A DNA stretch of 64,000 nt from Pseudomonas hunanensis (lineage in GTDB: Bacteria; Pseudomonadota; Gammaproteobacteria; Pseudomonadales; Pseudomonadaceae). Positions 28,449-36,640 of this stretch are shown here, in pieces. Under the pieces are notes generated by a model. That model worked only from the letters and a program-made list of their open reading frames with translations. It had not been told where the DNA came from and searched no databases. Position 1 is the stretch's first letter. Each line of letters begins with the position of its first letter. Location: contig NZ_QJRC01000074.1 in NCBI RefSeq assembly GCF_013393325.1, positions 124,001 to 188,000 on the forward strand. The letters run 5' to 3'. The position numbers and the translations under genes are program-made.

Positions 28449-29432
28449 TCAGCCCAACACCTCGCTGTGCCCCTCGGCCATCGCCACCACCACCTTGCGC
28501 TTACCGGTAAACGGCGAGCGGGCGTGGGCCGCGAGCATGTTGTCGAGCATCAGCACATCGTTTGTCAGCCAGGGGAAGCTGATGGTGCATTCATCCAGCA
28601 CCCCGCGCACTTCATCGAGCAACGAATCCTCGATGGTCGTACCGTCGCCGTAATACACGTTACGTGGCAGGTCCTCTTCCTCGACAATGTCCATCAGCGA
28701 TTCACGCACCTCTGGCTGCAGGTTCGACACATGGAACAGGTGGGCCTGGTTGAACCACACGTCATCCCCGGTTACCGGATGGCGCGCCACCACCTGGCAG
28801 CGCTGGCGCGTGCGCAGCTCGCCGTCGTCCTTCCAGATGCACTCGATGGCATGCGCCCGGCAGTACGCCTCGACCTGGCGCGGGTCTTCGGTGTTGAACA
28901 CCTGCGACCACTCCACATCCAGGCCGTTGCCGTAGTTGCGCACGTACATCAGCCCTTTCTCCTCCAAGCGCTGGCGAATGCGCGCCGGCATGCGTCGGTA
29001 CACCTCGCGGCTATCGGCAATTGGCGTTTCGCCGCCGGTCTCGGCGGGGATGACGCTGTAGAACCAGATCTTCATCGGCCATTCCAGGGTGTAGGCCTGC
29101 TCGTTGTGCAGGGGAATGCTCTGGTGCGCCGGGTATTCGGTTGAGGTGTACACGCCTTTGGTCACGTTGCTGCGGGGGGTAGAACCGAACTCGTAGTTGA
29201 GCAGTGGGTGACCGAAGGAGGCGGCAAACTGGCGGAAGGCTTCGGCGCCACCCACCTCGAAGCCGCGGAACAGGATGCCGCCAGCCTGCAGCAGGTGCCG
29301 ATCCACCAGCGGCTGCAATTCGGCAAAAGCCTCCAGCAGGTCGATCCCCGGCTCTGGTGCGCGCACCAGCAGCGGCAGGTTGCCGCGCGCAGCGTCCAGC
29401 GGTTCGATGGCAAAGCTCAGCAGTTCACTCAT
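28449..29432 (-). CDS. syrP: SyrP-like TauD/TfdA-family Asp beta-hydroxylase
   Basis: 327-residue non-haem Fe(II)/2-oxoglutarate dioxygenase of the TauD/TfdA fold. The iron-binding H-x-D/E pair is seen in PLHNEQAY (near residue 110) and the distal His in AAHARSPF near the C-terminus. SyrP-like enzymes in NRPS clusters hydroxylate aspartate held on a T domain; beta-hydroxy-Asp is an iron-binding residue in many pyoverdines, and two Asp-type modules are encoded next door. It is transcribed in the direction of the NRPS genes but separated from them by a 22-bp palindrome and a second promoter. A PvdS-type box lies 76 bases upstream of its ATG. Family assignment is firm; which Asp is modified is inferred (most likely the D-Asp of the 21796 gene). 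Confidence 0.88.
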   Translation of the reverse strand: MSELLSFAIEPLDAARGNLPLLVRAPEPGIDLLEAFAELQPLVDRHLLQAGGILFRGFEVGGAEAFRQFAASFGHPLLNYEFGSTPRSNVTKGVYTSTEYPAHQSIPLHNEQAYTLEWPMKIWFYSVIPAETGGETPIADSREVYRRMPARIRQRLEEKGLMYVRNYGNGLDVEWSQVFNTEDPRQVEAYCRAHAIECIWKDDGELRTRQRCQVVARHPVTGDDVWFNQAHLFHVSNLQPEVRESLMDIVEEEDLPRNVYYGDGTTIEDSLLDEVRGVLDECTISFPWLTNDVLMLDNMLAAHARSPFTGKRKVVVAMAEGHSEVLG

Positions 29433-29507
29433 GTACGGTCACCTCAAGCCAGGGCCGCGTTGGCGGCGAAATCGGGTTGTGCGCCATCACGGCGCCTGAC
29501 TAGGTGA

Positions 29508-29531
29508 ACGAGCGGGCCCGCGGGAAATTCA
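29508..29531 (-). promoter_or_regulatory. Probable PvdS-type promoter of syrP
   Basis: On the minus strand TGAAT (29531-29527), then 16 bases, then CGT (29510-29508). This is one mismatch from TAAAT-N16-CGT. It lies 76 bases before the syrP ATG and 20 bases from the divergent box for azurin. Confidence 0.6.
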
Positions 29532-29550
29532 CCAGGGCAGCACTCACAGG

Positions 29551-29574
29551 TAAAGCCAGCGCGTGCCGGTTCGT
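29551..29574 (+). promoter_or_regulatory. Probable PvdS-type promoter of azurin-pvdE
   Basis: TAAAG (29551-29555), 16 bases, then CGT (29572-29574): one mismatch from TAAAT-N16-CGT. It lies 40 bases before the azurin ATG and back to back with the syrP box. Confidence 0.6.
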
Positions 29575-29613
29575 CTGAACGATGTGCACCCTTTTATCGC
29601 CCAGGAACCGTAC

Positions 29614-30063
29614 ATGACTCGCCAGCTTCTGCTCCTAGCCCTGCTCGCCACGGCCCCTGCCGCCTGGTCGGCGGAGCCATGCGCCATGGAAATCCACGGC
29701 ACCGACCAGATGACCTTCGACAAGGCCGCCATCAGCGTGCCCAAAACCTGCACCACGTTCACCGTTACCCTCACCCACCCAGGCGACATGCCCAAGAACG
29801 TGATGGGCCACAACTGGGTATTGAGCACCCAGGCCGACATGCAGGGCGTACTGGATGACGGCCTGAAGGCCGGCGAGGCACAGGACTACGTCAAGCCTGG
29901 CGACACACGGGTGATCGCTCATACCCGCCTGATCGGTGGTGGCGAGAAGGACAGCGTCACCCTCGATACCAAGGCGCTGAAAGCCGGTACCGACTACAGC
30001 TTCTACTGCTCGTTCCCGTTCCACAGCACCCTGATGAAGGGCACCCTGACCCTTGGTAGCTGA
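29614..30063 (+). CDS. azu: Azurin (periplasmic blue-copper protein)
   Basis: 149-residue precursor. Residues 1-20 are a signal peptide (hydrophobic run then AAWSA before EPCAMEIHG). The mature part keeps the azurin copper site: His66 (MGHNW), Cys132 (YSFYCSF), His137 and Met141, plus the Cys23-Cys46 pair that forms the conserved disulfide. Azurins carry single electrons in the periplasm. The start is ATG at 29614 behind AGGAA; the GTG at 29563 lies inside the promoter box. The next gene, pvdE, begins 37 bases downstream on the same strand, so the two are probably cotranscribed from a PvdS-type promoter. Azurin is not a usual member of a pyoverdine locus; a role in periplasmic pyoverdine maturation or iron release is only speculation. 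Confidence 0.93.
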   Translation: MTRQLLLLALLATAPAAWSAEPCAMEIHGTDQMTFDKAAISVPKTCTTFTVTLTHPGDMPKNVMGHNWVLSTQADMQGVLDDGLKAGEAQDYVKPGDTRVIAHTRLIGGGEKDSVTLDTKALKAGTDYSFYCSFPFHSTLMKGTLTLGS

Positions 30064-30099
30064 CCCCGCCCCCCACTTTCACCAGCGAGATCACGCTTC

Positions 30100-31752
30100 A
30101 TGAAAACCTCCTCCCCCGGGGCCATCCGCGAACTGCTGGGCCTGCTCAAACCTTACCGCCCGGCGGTCATCGTCTCGGTGCTGCTGGGCATGGTCGGCGG
30201 CCTGGCCGTCACTGCGTTGCTGGCCACCGTCAACCAGGGCCTGCACGCTGAAGGCGGCATGAGCCAGGGTGTGATCCTGGCCTTTGCCGGCCTCTGTGTA
30301 TTGGCCCTGGTCAGTAGCGTGGCGGCCGACAGCGGCACCAACTACGTCGGCCAGAAGGTCATTGCCCGGTTGCGCAAGGACCTGGGCGCCAAGGTGCTGT
30401 CGGCACCGATCGAGCAGATCGAGCGCTACCGCACCCACCGCCTGATCCCTGTGCTGACCCGCGACGTCGACACCATCAGCGACTTTGCCTTCGCCTTTGC
30501 ACCGCTGGCCATTTCGCTCACCACGGTAACCGGTTGCATGGCCTACCTGGCGTGGCTGTCATGGCCGATCTTCCTCATCACCCTGGCAGCCATCGGCATC
30601 GGCAGCGGCATCCAGTACGTGGCACGGCAAAAAGGCGTGGCTGGCTTCAACGCCGCCCGCGATGCCGAAGACAACCTGCAGAAGCACTATTCGGCCATTG
30701 CCGAAGGGGCCAAGGAGCTGCGCATCGACCGCCGTCGCCGCCATGCCATGCTGACGCGCAACATCCAGGGCACCGCCGACTTCATCGCCAACACTCACAT
30801 CCGCGCCATCAACATCTTCGTGGCGGCCAAGAGCCTGGGGTCGATGCTGTTCTTCGTGGTCATCGGCCTGACCCTGGCCCTGCAATCGCTGTGGCCGAGC
30901 AATGACCCAGCGGTGATGAGCGGTTTCGTGCTGGTGCTGCTGTACATGAAAGGCCCGCTGGAAACGCTGATCGGCAACCTGCCGATCCTCGGCCGCGCCC
31001 AGGTGGCGTTCCGCCGTATAGCCGACCTGTCCGAACGCTTCTCCTCGCCCGAACCGCACCTGCTGCTGGAGCCGCCGGTCAAGCGCGAAACCCCGGCTAC
31101 CGCGCACCTGGAGCTGCACAACGTCGAATACGCGTACCCACCCGTGGACGGCAACGAGCCGTTTCGCGTTGGGCCTGTGAACCTGAGCATCGAACCGGGC
31201 GAAATCCTGTTCATCGTCGGGGAAAACGGCTGCGGCAAGACTTCGCTGATCAAGCTGCTACTGGGCCTGTACGCCCCACAACGCGGTGAAGTGCGCCTGA
31301 ACGGCAAGGCCGTCGGCCCGGAGGCGCTGGACGACTATCGCCAGCTGTTCACCACCGTGTTCGCCGATTACTACCTGTTCGAAGACCTGCCCGAGCACGA
31401 GCACAGCCTGCCCAGCGATGCCACGCGTTACCTGGAACGGCTGGAAATTGCCCACAAGGTCAGCGTACGCGATGGCGCCTTCACCACCACCGACTTGTCG
31501 ACCGGGCAACGCAAGCGCCTGGCGCTGGTCAATGCCTGGCTGGATGGGCGGCCGGTACTGGTGTTCGATGAGTGGGCGGCGGACCAGGACCCAACCTTCC
31601 GCCGGGTGTTCTACACCGAGCTGTTGCCGGACCTGAAGCGTTTGGGCAAGACCATCATCGTGATCTCGCATGATGACCGGTACTTCGATACGGCGGACAA
31701 GGTGGTGCACCTGAGCCGTGGGAAGGTGGTCGAGGCATTGGAGCCGGCTTGA
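30100..31752 (+). CDS. pvdE: Pyoverdine precursor exporter PvdE (ABC transporter)
   Basis: 550-residue fused half-transporter of the cyclic-peptide/siderophore exporter family. An N-terminal membrane domain with about six hydrophobic segments (residues 15-310) precedes an ATPase with Walker A GENGCGKTS near 373, signature LSTGQRKR near 466, and Walker B VLVFDEWAAD. Stretches such as YRTHRLIPVLTRDVDTI, YMKGPLE and SSPEPHLLLE match what I recall of PvdE from P. aeruginosa. PvdE moves the acylated pyoverdine precursor peptide into the periplasm for maturation. It follows azurin and is divergent from syrP and the NRPS genes. The outer-membrane receptor gene fpvA, often next to pvdE, is absent here. 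A GC-rich hairpin follows the stop. Confidence 0.94.
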   Translation: MKTSSPGAIRELLGLLKPYRPAVIVSVLLGMVGGLAVTALLATVNQGLHAEGGMSQGVILAFAGLCVLALVSSVAADSGTNYVGQKVIARLRKDLGAKVLSAPIEQIERYRTHRLIPVLTRDVDTISDFAFAFAPLAISLTTVTGCMAYLAWLSWPIFLITLAAIGIGSGIQYVARQKGVAGFNAARDAEDNLQKHYSAIAEGAKELRIDRRRRHAMLTRNIQGTADFIANTHIRAINIFVAAKSLGSMLFFVVIGLTLALQSLWPSNDPAVMSGFVLVLLYMKGPLETLIGNLPILGRAQVAFRRIADLSERFSSPEPHLLLEPPVKRETPATAHLELHNVEYAYPPVDGNEPFRVGPVNLSIEPGEILFIVGENGCGKTSLIKLLLGLYAPQRGEVRLNGKAVGPEALDDYRQLFTTVFADYYLFEDLPEHEHSLPSDATRYLERLEIAHKVSVRDGAFTTTDLSTGQRKRLALVNAWLDGRPVLVFDEWAADQDPTFRRVFYTELLPDLKRLGKTIIVISHDDRYFDTADKVVHLSRGKVVEALEPA

Positions 31753-31760
31753 GTGACCGA

Positions 31761-31777
31761 GGGGCGCTATGCGCCCC
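31761..31777 (+). terminator. Hairpin after pvdE
   Basis: GGGGCGC (31761-31767), loop TAT, GCGCCCC (31771-31777), eight bases after the pvdE stop. The T-run is poor, so termination is plausible rather than certain. Confidence 0.5.
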
Positions 31778-31793
31778 ATCACCTTTACGCTCC

Positions 31794-31889
31794 CTATAAT
31801 CGATCTATAGTCGACCTATAATTGCCTATAAACCACGCCTCTCATACGGCCTATAATAGCTCTATAATCACTCTATAATTGACTATAAA
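31794..31889 (+). repeat. Eight-copy CTATAAT-like heptamer array upstream of an ATPase gene
   Basis: Heptamers start at 31794, 31805, 31816, 31826 and again at 31851, 31862, 31873, 31883. Five are CTATAAT, one is CTATAGT, and the last of each block is CTATAAA. Both blocks share the spacing 11, 11, 10, and the second block is offset by exactly 57 bases, while the bases between heptamers differ. Near-helical spacing suggests a protein-binding array on one face of the DNA. Every copy also contains a near-perfect -10 hexamer (TATAAT). The array ends 18 bases before the ATG at 31908, so it probably holds the promoter and operator of that gene. Confidence 0.9.
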
Positions 31890-31907
31890 GCTGTATGGGA
31901 GGCCGTA

Positions 31908-33065
31908 ATGCCGGAAACCGTCTATCACCGCCCAGCGCTAGCATCGCGGCTGTCGAAATTGATCATGCAAGTTGCCGTGGGCAGTGCAGCAAGCTCGGGG
32001 GTGTTTCTGGCGGCCCCCAGGCGTACCGGTAAATCCACCTTTGCACGCGAAGACCTTCGACCCGCTCTCGAAGCTGCGCAGGCAATCGTGCTGTACGCCG
32101 ACCTCTGGAAAGACCTGACCAAAGACCCAGGCCAAGTCATCGTGGAAACCGTGCGTGAGGCGCTCGGGCGTAACGAAGGCTTCATTACGCGGCTGGCAAA
32201 GTCCACTGGCATGGAGAAGGTAACCGTAGGTGGCCTGAATTTCAGCGTGGACAAGATCGGGCTGGGGCAAGATGTCGATCTCACCAGTGCGCTGGTCGCG
32301 CTCTCCGACGAATCACGCAAGATCATCGTGCTGATCATCGACGAGGCGCAACATGCAATCACGACCGACCAGGGAATAGCAGCCTTGTTCGCCCTCAAAG
32401 CGGCCCGGGACGAACTCAACAGCTCGAAGCACCATGGGTTGCGCATCGTTTGCACGGGCTCGAACCGGGACAAACTGGCCATGCTGCGCAATAGCAAAGA
32501 TCAGGCGTTCTTCGGCGCTGCGATGGTGCAGTTCCCAACGCTGGATCAGGGCTTCATCGACTGGCTTTGCGCCAACATCGATCTCCCCTGCGCACTCGAC
32601 CCGGTAGAGGTGTTCCAACTGTTCAAAGAAAGCGGCTACCGCCCTGAGTTACTGGGCGCGGCAGCGGATGAAATACGCTTCGACTTCAGCATCGAGCCCG
32701 AAGCCGTACCGGCACGGTTCCGAGAGCTTGTTCAGGCGCAAGCCAATGACCTTAACGCGAACCTGAAAAAGGTGATCCACAGCCTCACTCCGATTCAATC
32801 CGCCGTTCTACGCGTCATGTGCGTAAAGGGTAATGAATACGCACCGTTTGAGGCCCCAACCCTGGCACTGTACGCCAAAGCGATGGAACGGGCGGGTGTG
32901 CAGGAAAGCGAAATCAAGGCCGAGGTGCCGGGGGTTCAGCAAGCGCTCATCGCCTTGCAGGACAAGCATCTGGTGTGGAGGGCATCACGGGGCGTATACG
33001 CGGTAGATGAGCAGGTAATCGTCGATCTGGTCCGCGCTGATGGCTTGCTGGAAGGGCTTGGCTGA
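31908..33065 (+). CDS. Solitary AAA/ORC-STAND-like ATPase
   Basis: 385-residue protein with Walker A APRRTGKST (residues 36-44), Walker B IIVLIIDEAQHA (about 138-150), and a sensor-like TGSNRDKL near 185. The C-terminal 120 residues look like a winged-helix region (SLTPIQSAVLRVMCVKG, then an alternation of short helices). This layout recalls archaeal-type ATPase_2/ORC-like proteins that bind DNA; I do not recognise a characterised family member. ATG 31908 follows GGGAGG. It stands alone between pvdE and the convergent lpxO and is preceded by the heptamer array. Its function is unknown; self-regulation by binding the array is inferred. Replication, defence or mobile-element control are all possible. 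Confidence 0.8.
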   Translation: MPETVYHRPALASRLSKLIMQVAVGSAASSGVFLAAPRRTGKSTFAREDLRPALEAAQAIVLYADLWKDLTKDPGQVIVETVREALGRNEGFITRLAKSTGMEKVTVGGLNFSVDKIGLGQDVDLTSALVALSDESRKIIVLIIDEAQHAITTDQGIAALFALKAARDELNSSKHHGLRIVCTGSNRDKLAMLRNSKDQAFFGAAMVQFPTLDQGFIDWLCANIDLPCALDPVEVFQLFKESGYRPELLGAAADEIRFDFSIEPEAVPARFRELVQAQANDLNANLKKVIHSLTPIQSAVLRVMCVKGNEYAPFEAPTLALYAKAMERAGVQESEIKAEVPGVQQALIALQDKHLVWRASRGVYAVDEQVIVDLVRADGLLEGLG

Positions 33066-33076
33066 AGGTTCCTGTA

Positions 33077-33108
33077 CGTAGAGCGCCCCATCAATCTGGC
33101 GCTCTACG
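33077..33108. terminator. Hairpin between convergent ATPase and lpxO genes
   Basis: CGTAGAGCGCC (33077-33087) pairs perfectly with GGCGCTCTACG (33098-33108) around a 10-base loop. It lies between the two convergent stops. There is no strong T-run on either side. Confidence 0.55.
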
Positions 33109-33118
33109 CAGGCCGCAA

Positions 33119-34054
33119 TCAGAACAACCAGCGGTACAGTGCGTAAGCCACCACCACCGCCAGCACCGGCCGCAGCACGCGGTAGGCCTTGGGGTTGGCG
33201 CGCTTGAACTGCTTCACGTGGCTGCTGATCTTGTTGCTGAAGCGCTTGCTCCAGGCATACGCCTGGTTGATCCCACCCACGCGCTCGTCGTCGGTGTTCT
33301 GCGGCGCGGTGGCACGGCCGAGGAAGGCACTGACCTGGCGGTTGATGCGGGTCATCAGCGGGCTGCTCAGTGGGCGCTCGATGTCGCAGAACAGGATCAC
33401 CCGCGTAACGTCAGTTTCGTTCTTGACCCAGTGCACGTACGTTTCGTCGAACATCACGTCTTCGCCATCACGCCAGGCGTATTCCTGGCCATCCACGTAA
33501 ATGCGGCAGGCGTCGGAGTTGGGCGTGGACAGGCCCAGGTGGTAGCGCAGCGAGCCTGCGAACGGGTCGCGGTGCGGGTTCAGGTGGCTGCCGCCGGGCA
33601 GCAGGGCGAACATCGCGCCTTTGACGTTGGGGATGCTGCTGACCAGCTCGACCGTGCGCGGGCACAAAGCTTCGGCCGACGGCAGCGGTTTGTCGTACCA
33701 CTTCAGGTAAAAGCGCTTCCAGCCCTTCTTGAAGAACGAGCCAAAGCCTGCATCGTTATCCTTTTCGGCGGCGCGGATATAGCCCTCGTCGAACAGGCGC
33801 ATGGCCTCTTCGCGGATCTCCTGCCAGTTGTCTTTCAGCACGTCCAGTTCTGGGAAGCGCTGGCGGTCCAGGTAGGGTTTGGACGGCACGCCGGAAAACA
33901 GGTACATCAACGCGTTGTAGGGGGCGAACAACGCCGAATGGTTGACGAACTGGCGCAACACCGGCAGGCGGGCCTTGCCGCGCAGGTGCACGAACAGCAC
34001 GCTGCCGAAAAACACCAGCAAGACACCCGCCTTGGCTGCAAAGGAAAAGGTCAT
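33119..34054 (-). CDS. lpxO: Lipid A 2-hydroxylase LpxO-like aspartyl/asparaginyl beta-hydroxylase
   Basis: 311 residues. An N-terminal membrane anchor (FAAKAGVLLVFFGSVLFV) and a C-terminal hydrophobic segment (VLAVVVAYALYRWLF) flank an aspartyl/asparaginyl beta-hydroxylase domain with the iron site NPHRDPF and a second His (YVHWV). LpxO enzymes use Fe(II), O2 and 2-oxoglutarate to 2-hydroxylate acyl chains of lipid A at the inner membrane. The ATG at 34054 has AAGGAG eight bases upstream and is preferred over 34102, which would add 16 unrelated residues. The membrane anchors and family resemblance support LpxO over a soluble hydroxylase; the exact acyl target cannot be read from sequence. 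Confidence 0.85.
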   Translation of the reverse strand: MTFSFAAKAGVLLVFFGSVLFVHLRGKARLPVLRQFVNHSALFAPYNALMYLFSGVPSKPYLDRQRFPELDVLKDNWQEIREEAMRLFDEGYIRAAEKDNDAGFGSFFKKGWKRFYLKWYDKPLPSAEALCPRTVELVSSIPNVKGAMFALLPGGSHLNPHRDPFAGSLRYHLGLSTPNSDACRIYVDGQEYAWRDGEDVMFDETYVHWVKNETDVTRVILFCDIERPLSSPLMTRINRQVSAFLGRATAPQNTDDERVGGINQAYAWSKRFSNKISSHVKQFKRANPKAYRVLRPVLAVVVAYALYRWLF

Positions 34055-34125
34055 GCTTTCACTCCTTGGGGAAGAGCCAGGGCTGCGCGGCCTGCTCTCC
34101 AAAAAATCATCCTGCCATCATAAAC

Positions 34126-34162
34126 CGATCCCGCCGAGGTAAAAACAACCCGGGCGGGATCG
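34126..34162. terminator. Inverted repeat between cysK and lpxO
   Basis: CGATCCCGCC (34126-34135) pairs with GGCGGGATCG (34153-34162) across a 17-base loop. It is 66 bases past the cysK stop on the minus strand and may end cysK transcripts. Confidence 0.45.
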
Positions 34163-34227
34163 CATTGATGAAGATTTTGCAATAAACCAGGCCGCCCAAC
34201 CTTGCGCCGGATCAGCGGCAACGCCGA

Positions 34228-35202
34228 TTATTGCTGGTTTTCCTGCTCGCTGAACAGGTCGCTGAACAGCATGCTCGACAGGTAACGCTCGCCCGAATCG
34301 GGCAGGATTACGACGATGGTCTTACCTTGCATTTCCGGCTTTTCGGCCAGGCGCACGGCCGCCGCCATGGCCGCACCGCAAGAAATGCCGCACAGGATGC
34401 CCTCTTCCTGCATCAGGCGAATGGCCATGGCCTTGGACTCTTCGTCGGTCACCGTCGCCACTTGGTCGACGATCGACAAGTCGAGGTTTTTCGGCACGAA
34501 ACCGGCGCCAATGCCCTGGATTTTGTGCGGGCTGGGCTTGAGTTCTTCGCCGGCCAGGGTCTGGGTAATCAGCGGCGACGAAACGGGTTCCACGGCCACC
34601 GAGAGGATCGCCTTGCCCTGGGTGTGCTTGATGTAGCGCGATACACCGGTGATGGTGCCACCGGTACCCACGCCCGCCACCAGCACGTCAACCGCACCGT
34701 CGGTATCGTTCCAGATCTCCGGTCCTGTGGTCTTTTCGTGGATGGCCGGGTTGGCCGGGTTTTCGAACTGGCCCGGCAGGAAGTACTGGGCGGGGTCGGA
34801 GGCGACGATTTCGTTGGCCTTCTCGATGGCGCCCTTCATGCCCTTGGCCGGGTCGGTCAGCACCAGTTCGGCGCCCAGCGCCTTCAGCACCTTGCGGCGC
34901 TCCAGGCTCATCGAAGCGGGCATGGTCAGCATCAGCTTGTAGCCACGGGCAGCGGCAACGAAGGCCAGGCCGATACCGGTGTTGCCCGAGGTAGGCTCGA
35001 CGATGGTCATGCCCGGCTTGAGCTTGCCGCTGCTCTCGGCGTCCCAGACCATGTTCGCGCCGATGCGGCATTTGACCGAATAACCTGGGTTGCGCCCTTC
35101 GATCTTGGCAAGGATGGTCACACCGCGAGGGGCGATGCGGTTGATCTGCACCAACGGCGTGTTGCCGATGGAATGGGCGTTGTCTGCAAAGATACGGCTC
35201 AT
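34228..35202 (-). CDS. cysK: Cysteine synthase A (O-acetylserine sulfhydrylase)
   Basis: 324-residue PLP enzyme that makes cysteine from O-acetylserine and sulfide in the cytoplasm. The PLP lysine is in [10 protein letters not shown], the substrate loop is PTSGNTGIG, the phosphate loop is [10 protein letters not shown], and the PLP-ring serine is in [10 protein letters not shown] near the C-terminus. Length and all motifs fit CysK. The start [18 protein letters not shown] at 35202 has AAGGA nine bases upstream; the ATG at 35220 lacks a ribosome site. The gene is transcribed divergently from the DUF748 gene. I recall cysK beside DUF748, MoxR and VWA genes also in P. aeruginosa, so this block looks like core Pseudomonas synteny. 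Confidence 0.95.
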   Translation of the reverse strand: MSRIFADNAHSIGNTPLVQINRIAPRGVTILAKIEGRNPGYSVKCRIGANMVWDAESSGKLKPGMTIVEPTSGNTGIGLAFVAAARGYKLMLTMPASMSLERRKVLKALGAELVLTDPAKGMKGAIEKANEIVASDPAQYFLPGQFENPANPAIHEKTTGPEIWNDTDGAVDVLVAGVGTGGTITGVSRYIKHTQGKAILSVAVEPVSSPLITQTLAGEELKPSPHKIQGIGAGFVPKNLDLSIVDQVATVTDEESKAMAIRLMQEEGILCGISCGAAMAAAVRLAEKPEMQGKTIVVILPDSGERYLSSMLFSDLFSEQENQQ

Positions 35203-35337
35203 GGCAGGGGTCCTTGGCATGAAAAAAAAGCAGGGAAAGACCTCAAGGGTAAGCCCCGGCCGATGGCCCGTAAAGCCTGTTCGAACTCAGCGGGGCGCGT
35301 CGCGGTCAACCGCACATCCTGCCTTGGAGACGCTCCG

Positions 35338-36411
35338 ATGAGAGCCCGTTATCGCTGGCCGCTGTTGGGCCTGGGCAGCCTGATCGTGCTGCTGGTTGCC
35401 CTGCACCTGGCCCTGCCCTACCTGGTGCGCGACTACCTGAACGACAAACTGGCCGACATGGGTGACTACCGCAGCCAGGTAGCCGATGTGGACCTGGCCT
35501 GGTGGCGCGGCGCATACCAGATCAATGGCCTGAAAATCGTCAAGACCAGCGGCAAGGTGCCGGTACCGTTTCTCGACGCGCCGCTGATCGACCTTTCGGT
35601 GAGTTGGCGTTCGCTGTGGTACGACAAAGCGGTGGTGGCCGAAGTGACCTTCGTGCGCCCCGAGCTGAATTTCGTCGACGGTGGCAGCAAACAGGCATCG
35701 CAGACGGGCCAGGGCACCGACTGGCGCCAGCAGCTGGAAAAACTGCTGCCCATCACCCTCAACGAAGTGCGAATCGACAACGGCGTGCTGACCTTCCGCA
35801 ACTTCAACTCCAAACCACCGGTCGACCTCAAGGCCACACAACTGAACGCCAACATCCGCAACCTGACCAATGTTCGCGACAAAAAAGGCCGTCGCGATGC
35901 GAGTTTCGAAGGTACGGCGCTCATCGCGGGCGATGCGAAGGTAGAAAGCCGTGCCACCTTCGACCCGTTCAGTGATTTCGATGACTTCAAATTCAGGCTT
36001 CGCGCTACCGGCATCGAACTGCGCAAACTGAATGATTTTGCCAGCGCCTATGGCAAGTTCGACTTCAATGCCGGGCATGGTGACGTGGTGATCGAGGCCC
36101 AGGCGGAAAACGGCCGGCTAAATGGCTATATAAAGCCGCTGCTGCGCGATGTCGACGTGTTCGACTGGCAACAGGACGTCGAAGAAAAGGACAAGGGCTT
36201 CTTCCGCTCGGTGTGGGAGGCCTTGGTGGGTGCGACCGAGACGGTCCTGAAGAACCAGCCGAAAAACCAGTTCGCCACCCGCGTGGAACTCAGTGGCAGC
36301 GTGCACAAGCAGGATATCAGCGCCTTCGAGGCGTTCTTGCAGATCCTGCGCAACGGGTTTATCCAGGCGTTCAATGCCCGGTATGAGCGGGGGGCGCCGG
36401 ATGCCGACTGA
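35338..36411 (+). CDS. DUF748/AsmA-like envelope protein
   Basis: 357-residue protein with one N-terminal membrane helix (WPLLGLGSLIVLLVALHLALP) followed by a large domain of repeated beta strands: AWWRGAYQINGLKI, VRIDNGVLTFRNFN, then LNANIRNLTNV. This pattern is typical of DUF748 and AsmA-like proteins anchored in the inner membrane with a periplasmic body, some of which act in lipid transport between membranes. No catalytic motif is visible. The ATG at 35338 has GGAG about 11 bases before it. It is divergent from cysK. The function in Pseudomonas is unknown to me. Confidence 0.8.
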   Translation: MRARYRWPLLGLGSLIVLLVALHLALPYLVRDYLNDKLADMGDYRSQVADVDLAWWRGAYQINGLKIVKTSGKVPVPFLDAPLIDLSVSWRSLWYDKAVVAEVTFVRPELNFVDGGSKQASQTGQGTDWRQQLEKLLPITLNEVRIDNGVLTFRNFNSKPPVDLKATQLNANIRNLTNVRDKKGRRDASFEGTALIAGDAKVESRATFDPFSDFDDFKFRLRATGIELRKLNDFASAYGKFDFNAGHGDVVIEAQAENGRLNGYIKPLLRDVDVFDWQQDVEEKDKGFFRSVWEALVGATETVLKNQPKNQFATRVELSGSVHKQDISAFEAFLQILRNGFIQAFNARYERGAPDAD

Positions 36412-36508
36412 GTCGGCGTGACGGGGCATTCAGGGACTGAATACCCGGTCTGCGTTTTCAGTTGCCTAACCCCGCGTTATAGTCGGTGACAAATAAATTC
36501 ATGTGTTG

Positions 36509-36619
36509 CCTGTACCGGCCTCTTCGCGGGTAAACCCGCTCCTGCACAGGACCGCGCAGCCCTCAAGCTTGCGCCGTTCTGTGTAGGAGCGGGTTTACCC
36601 GCGAAGAGGCCTGTACAGG
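36509..36619. repeat. Paired inverted REP elements
   Basis: A copy of the Pseudomonas REP at about 36509-36549 (core TCTTCGCGGGTAAACCCGCT) is repeated in reverse complement at about 36579-36619, separated by about 30 bases. Each half also contains its own GCGGGTAAACCCGC palindrome. It occupies most of the 229-base gap before the MoxR gene. Confidence 0.85.
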
Positions 36620-36640
36620 CTTACAACAGAGGACAAACCG

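Noticed and set aside
29563-29613. GTG start for azurin at 29563
   Set aside because: It lies inside the TAAAG-N16-CGT promoter box, while the ATG at 29614 is followed by a proper signal peptide and preceded by AGGAA.
31794-31889. Heptamer array as a CRISPR or tandem-repeat artefact
   Set aside because: Units are 7 bases with 3-4 base spacers, far below CRISPR sizes, and the interspersed bases vary between blocks, so it is neither a CRISPR nor simple slippage.
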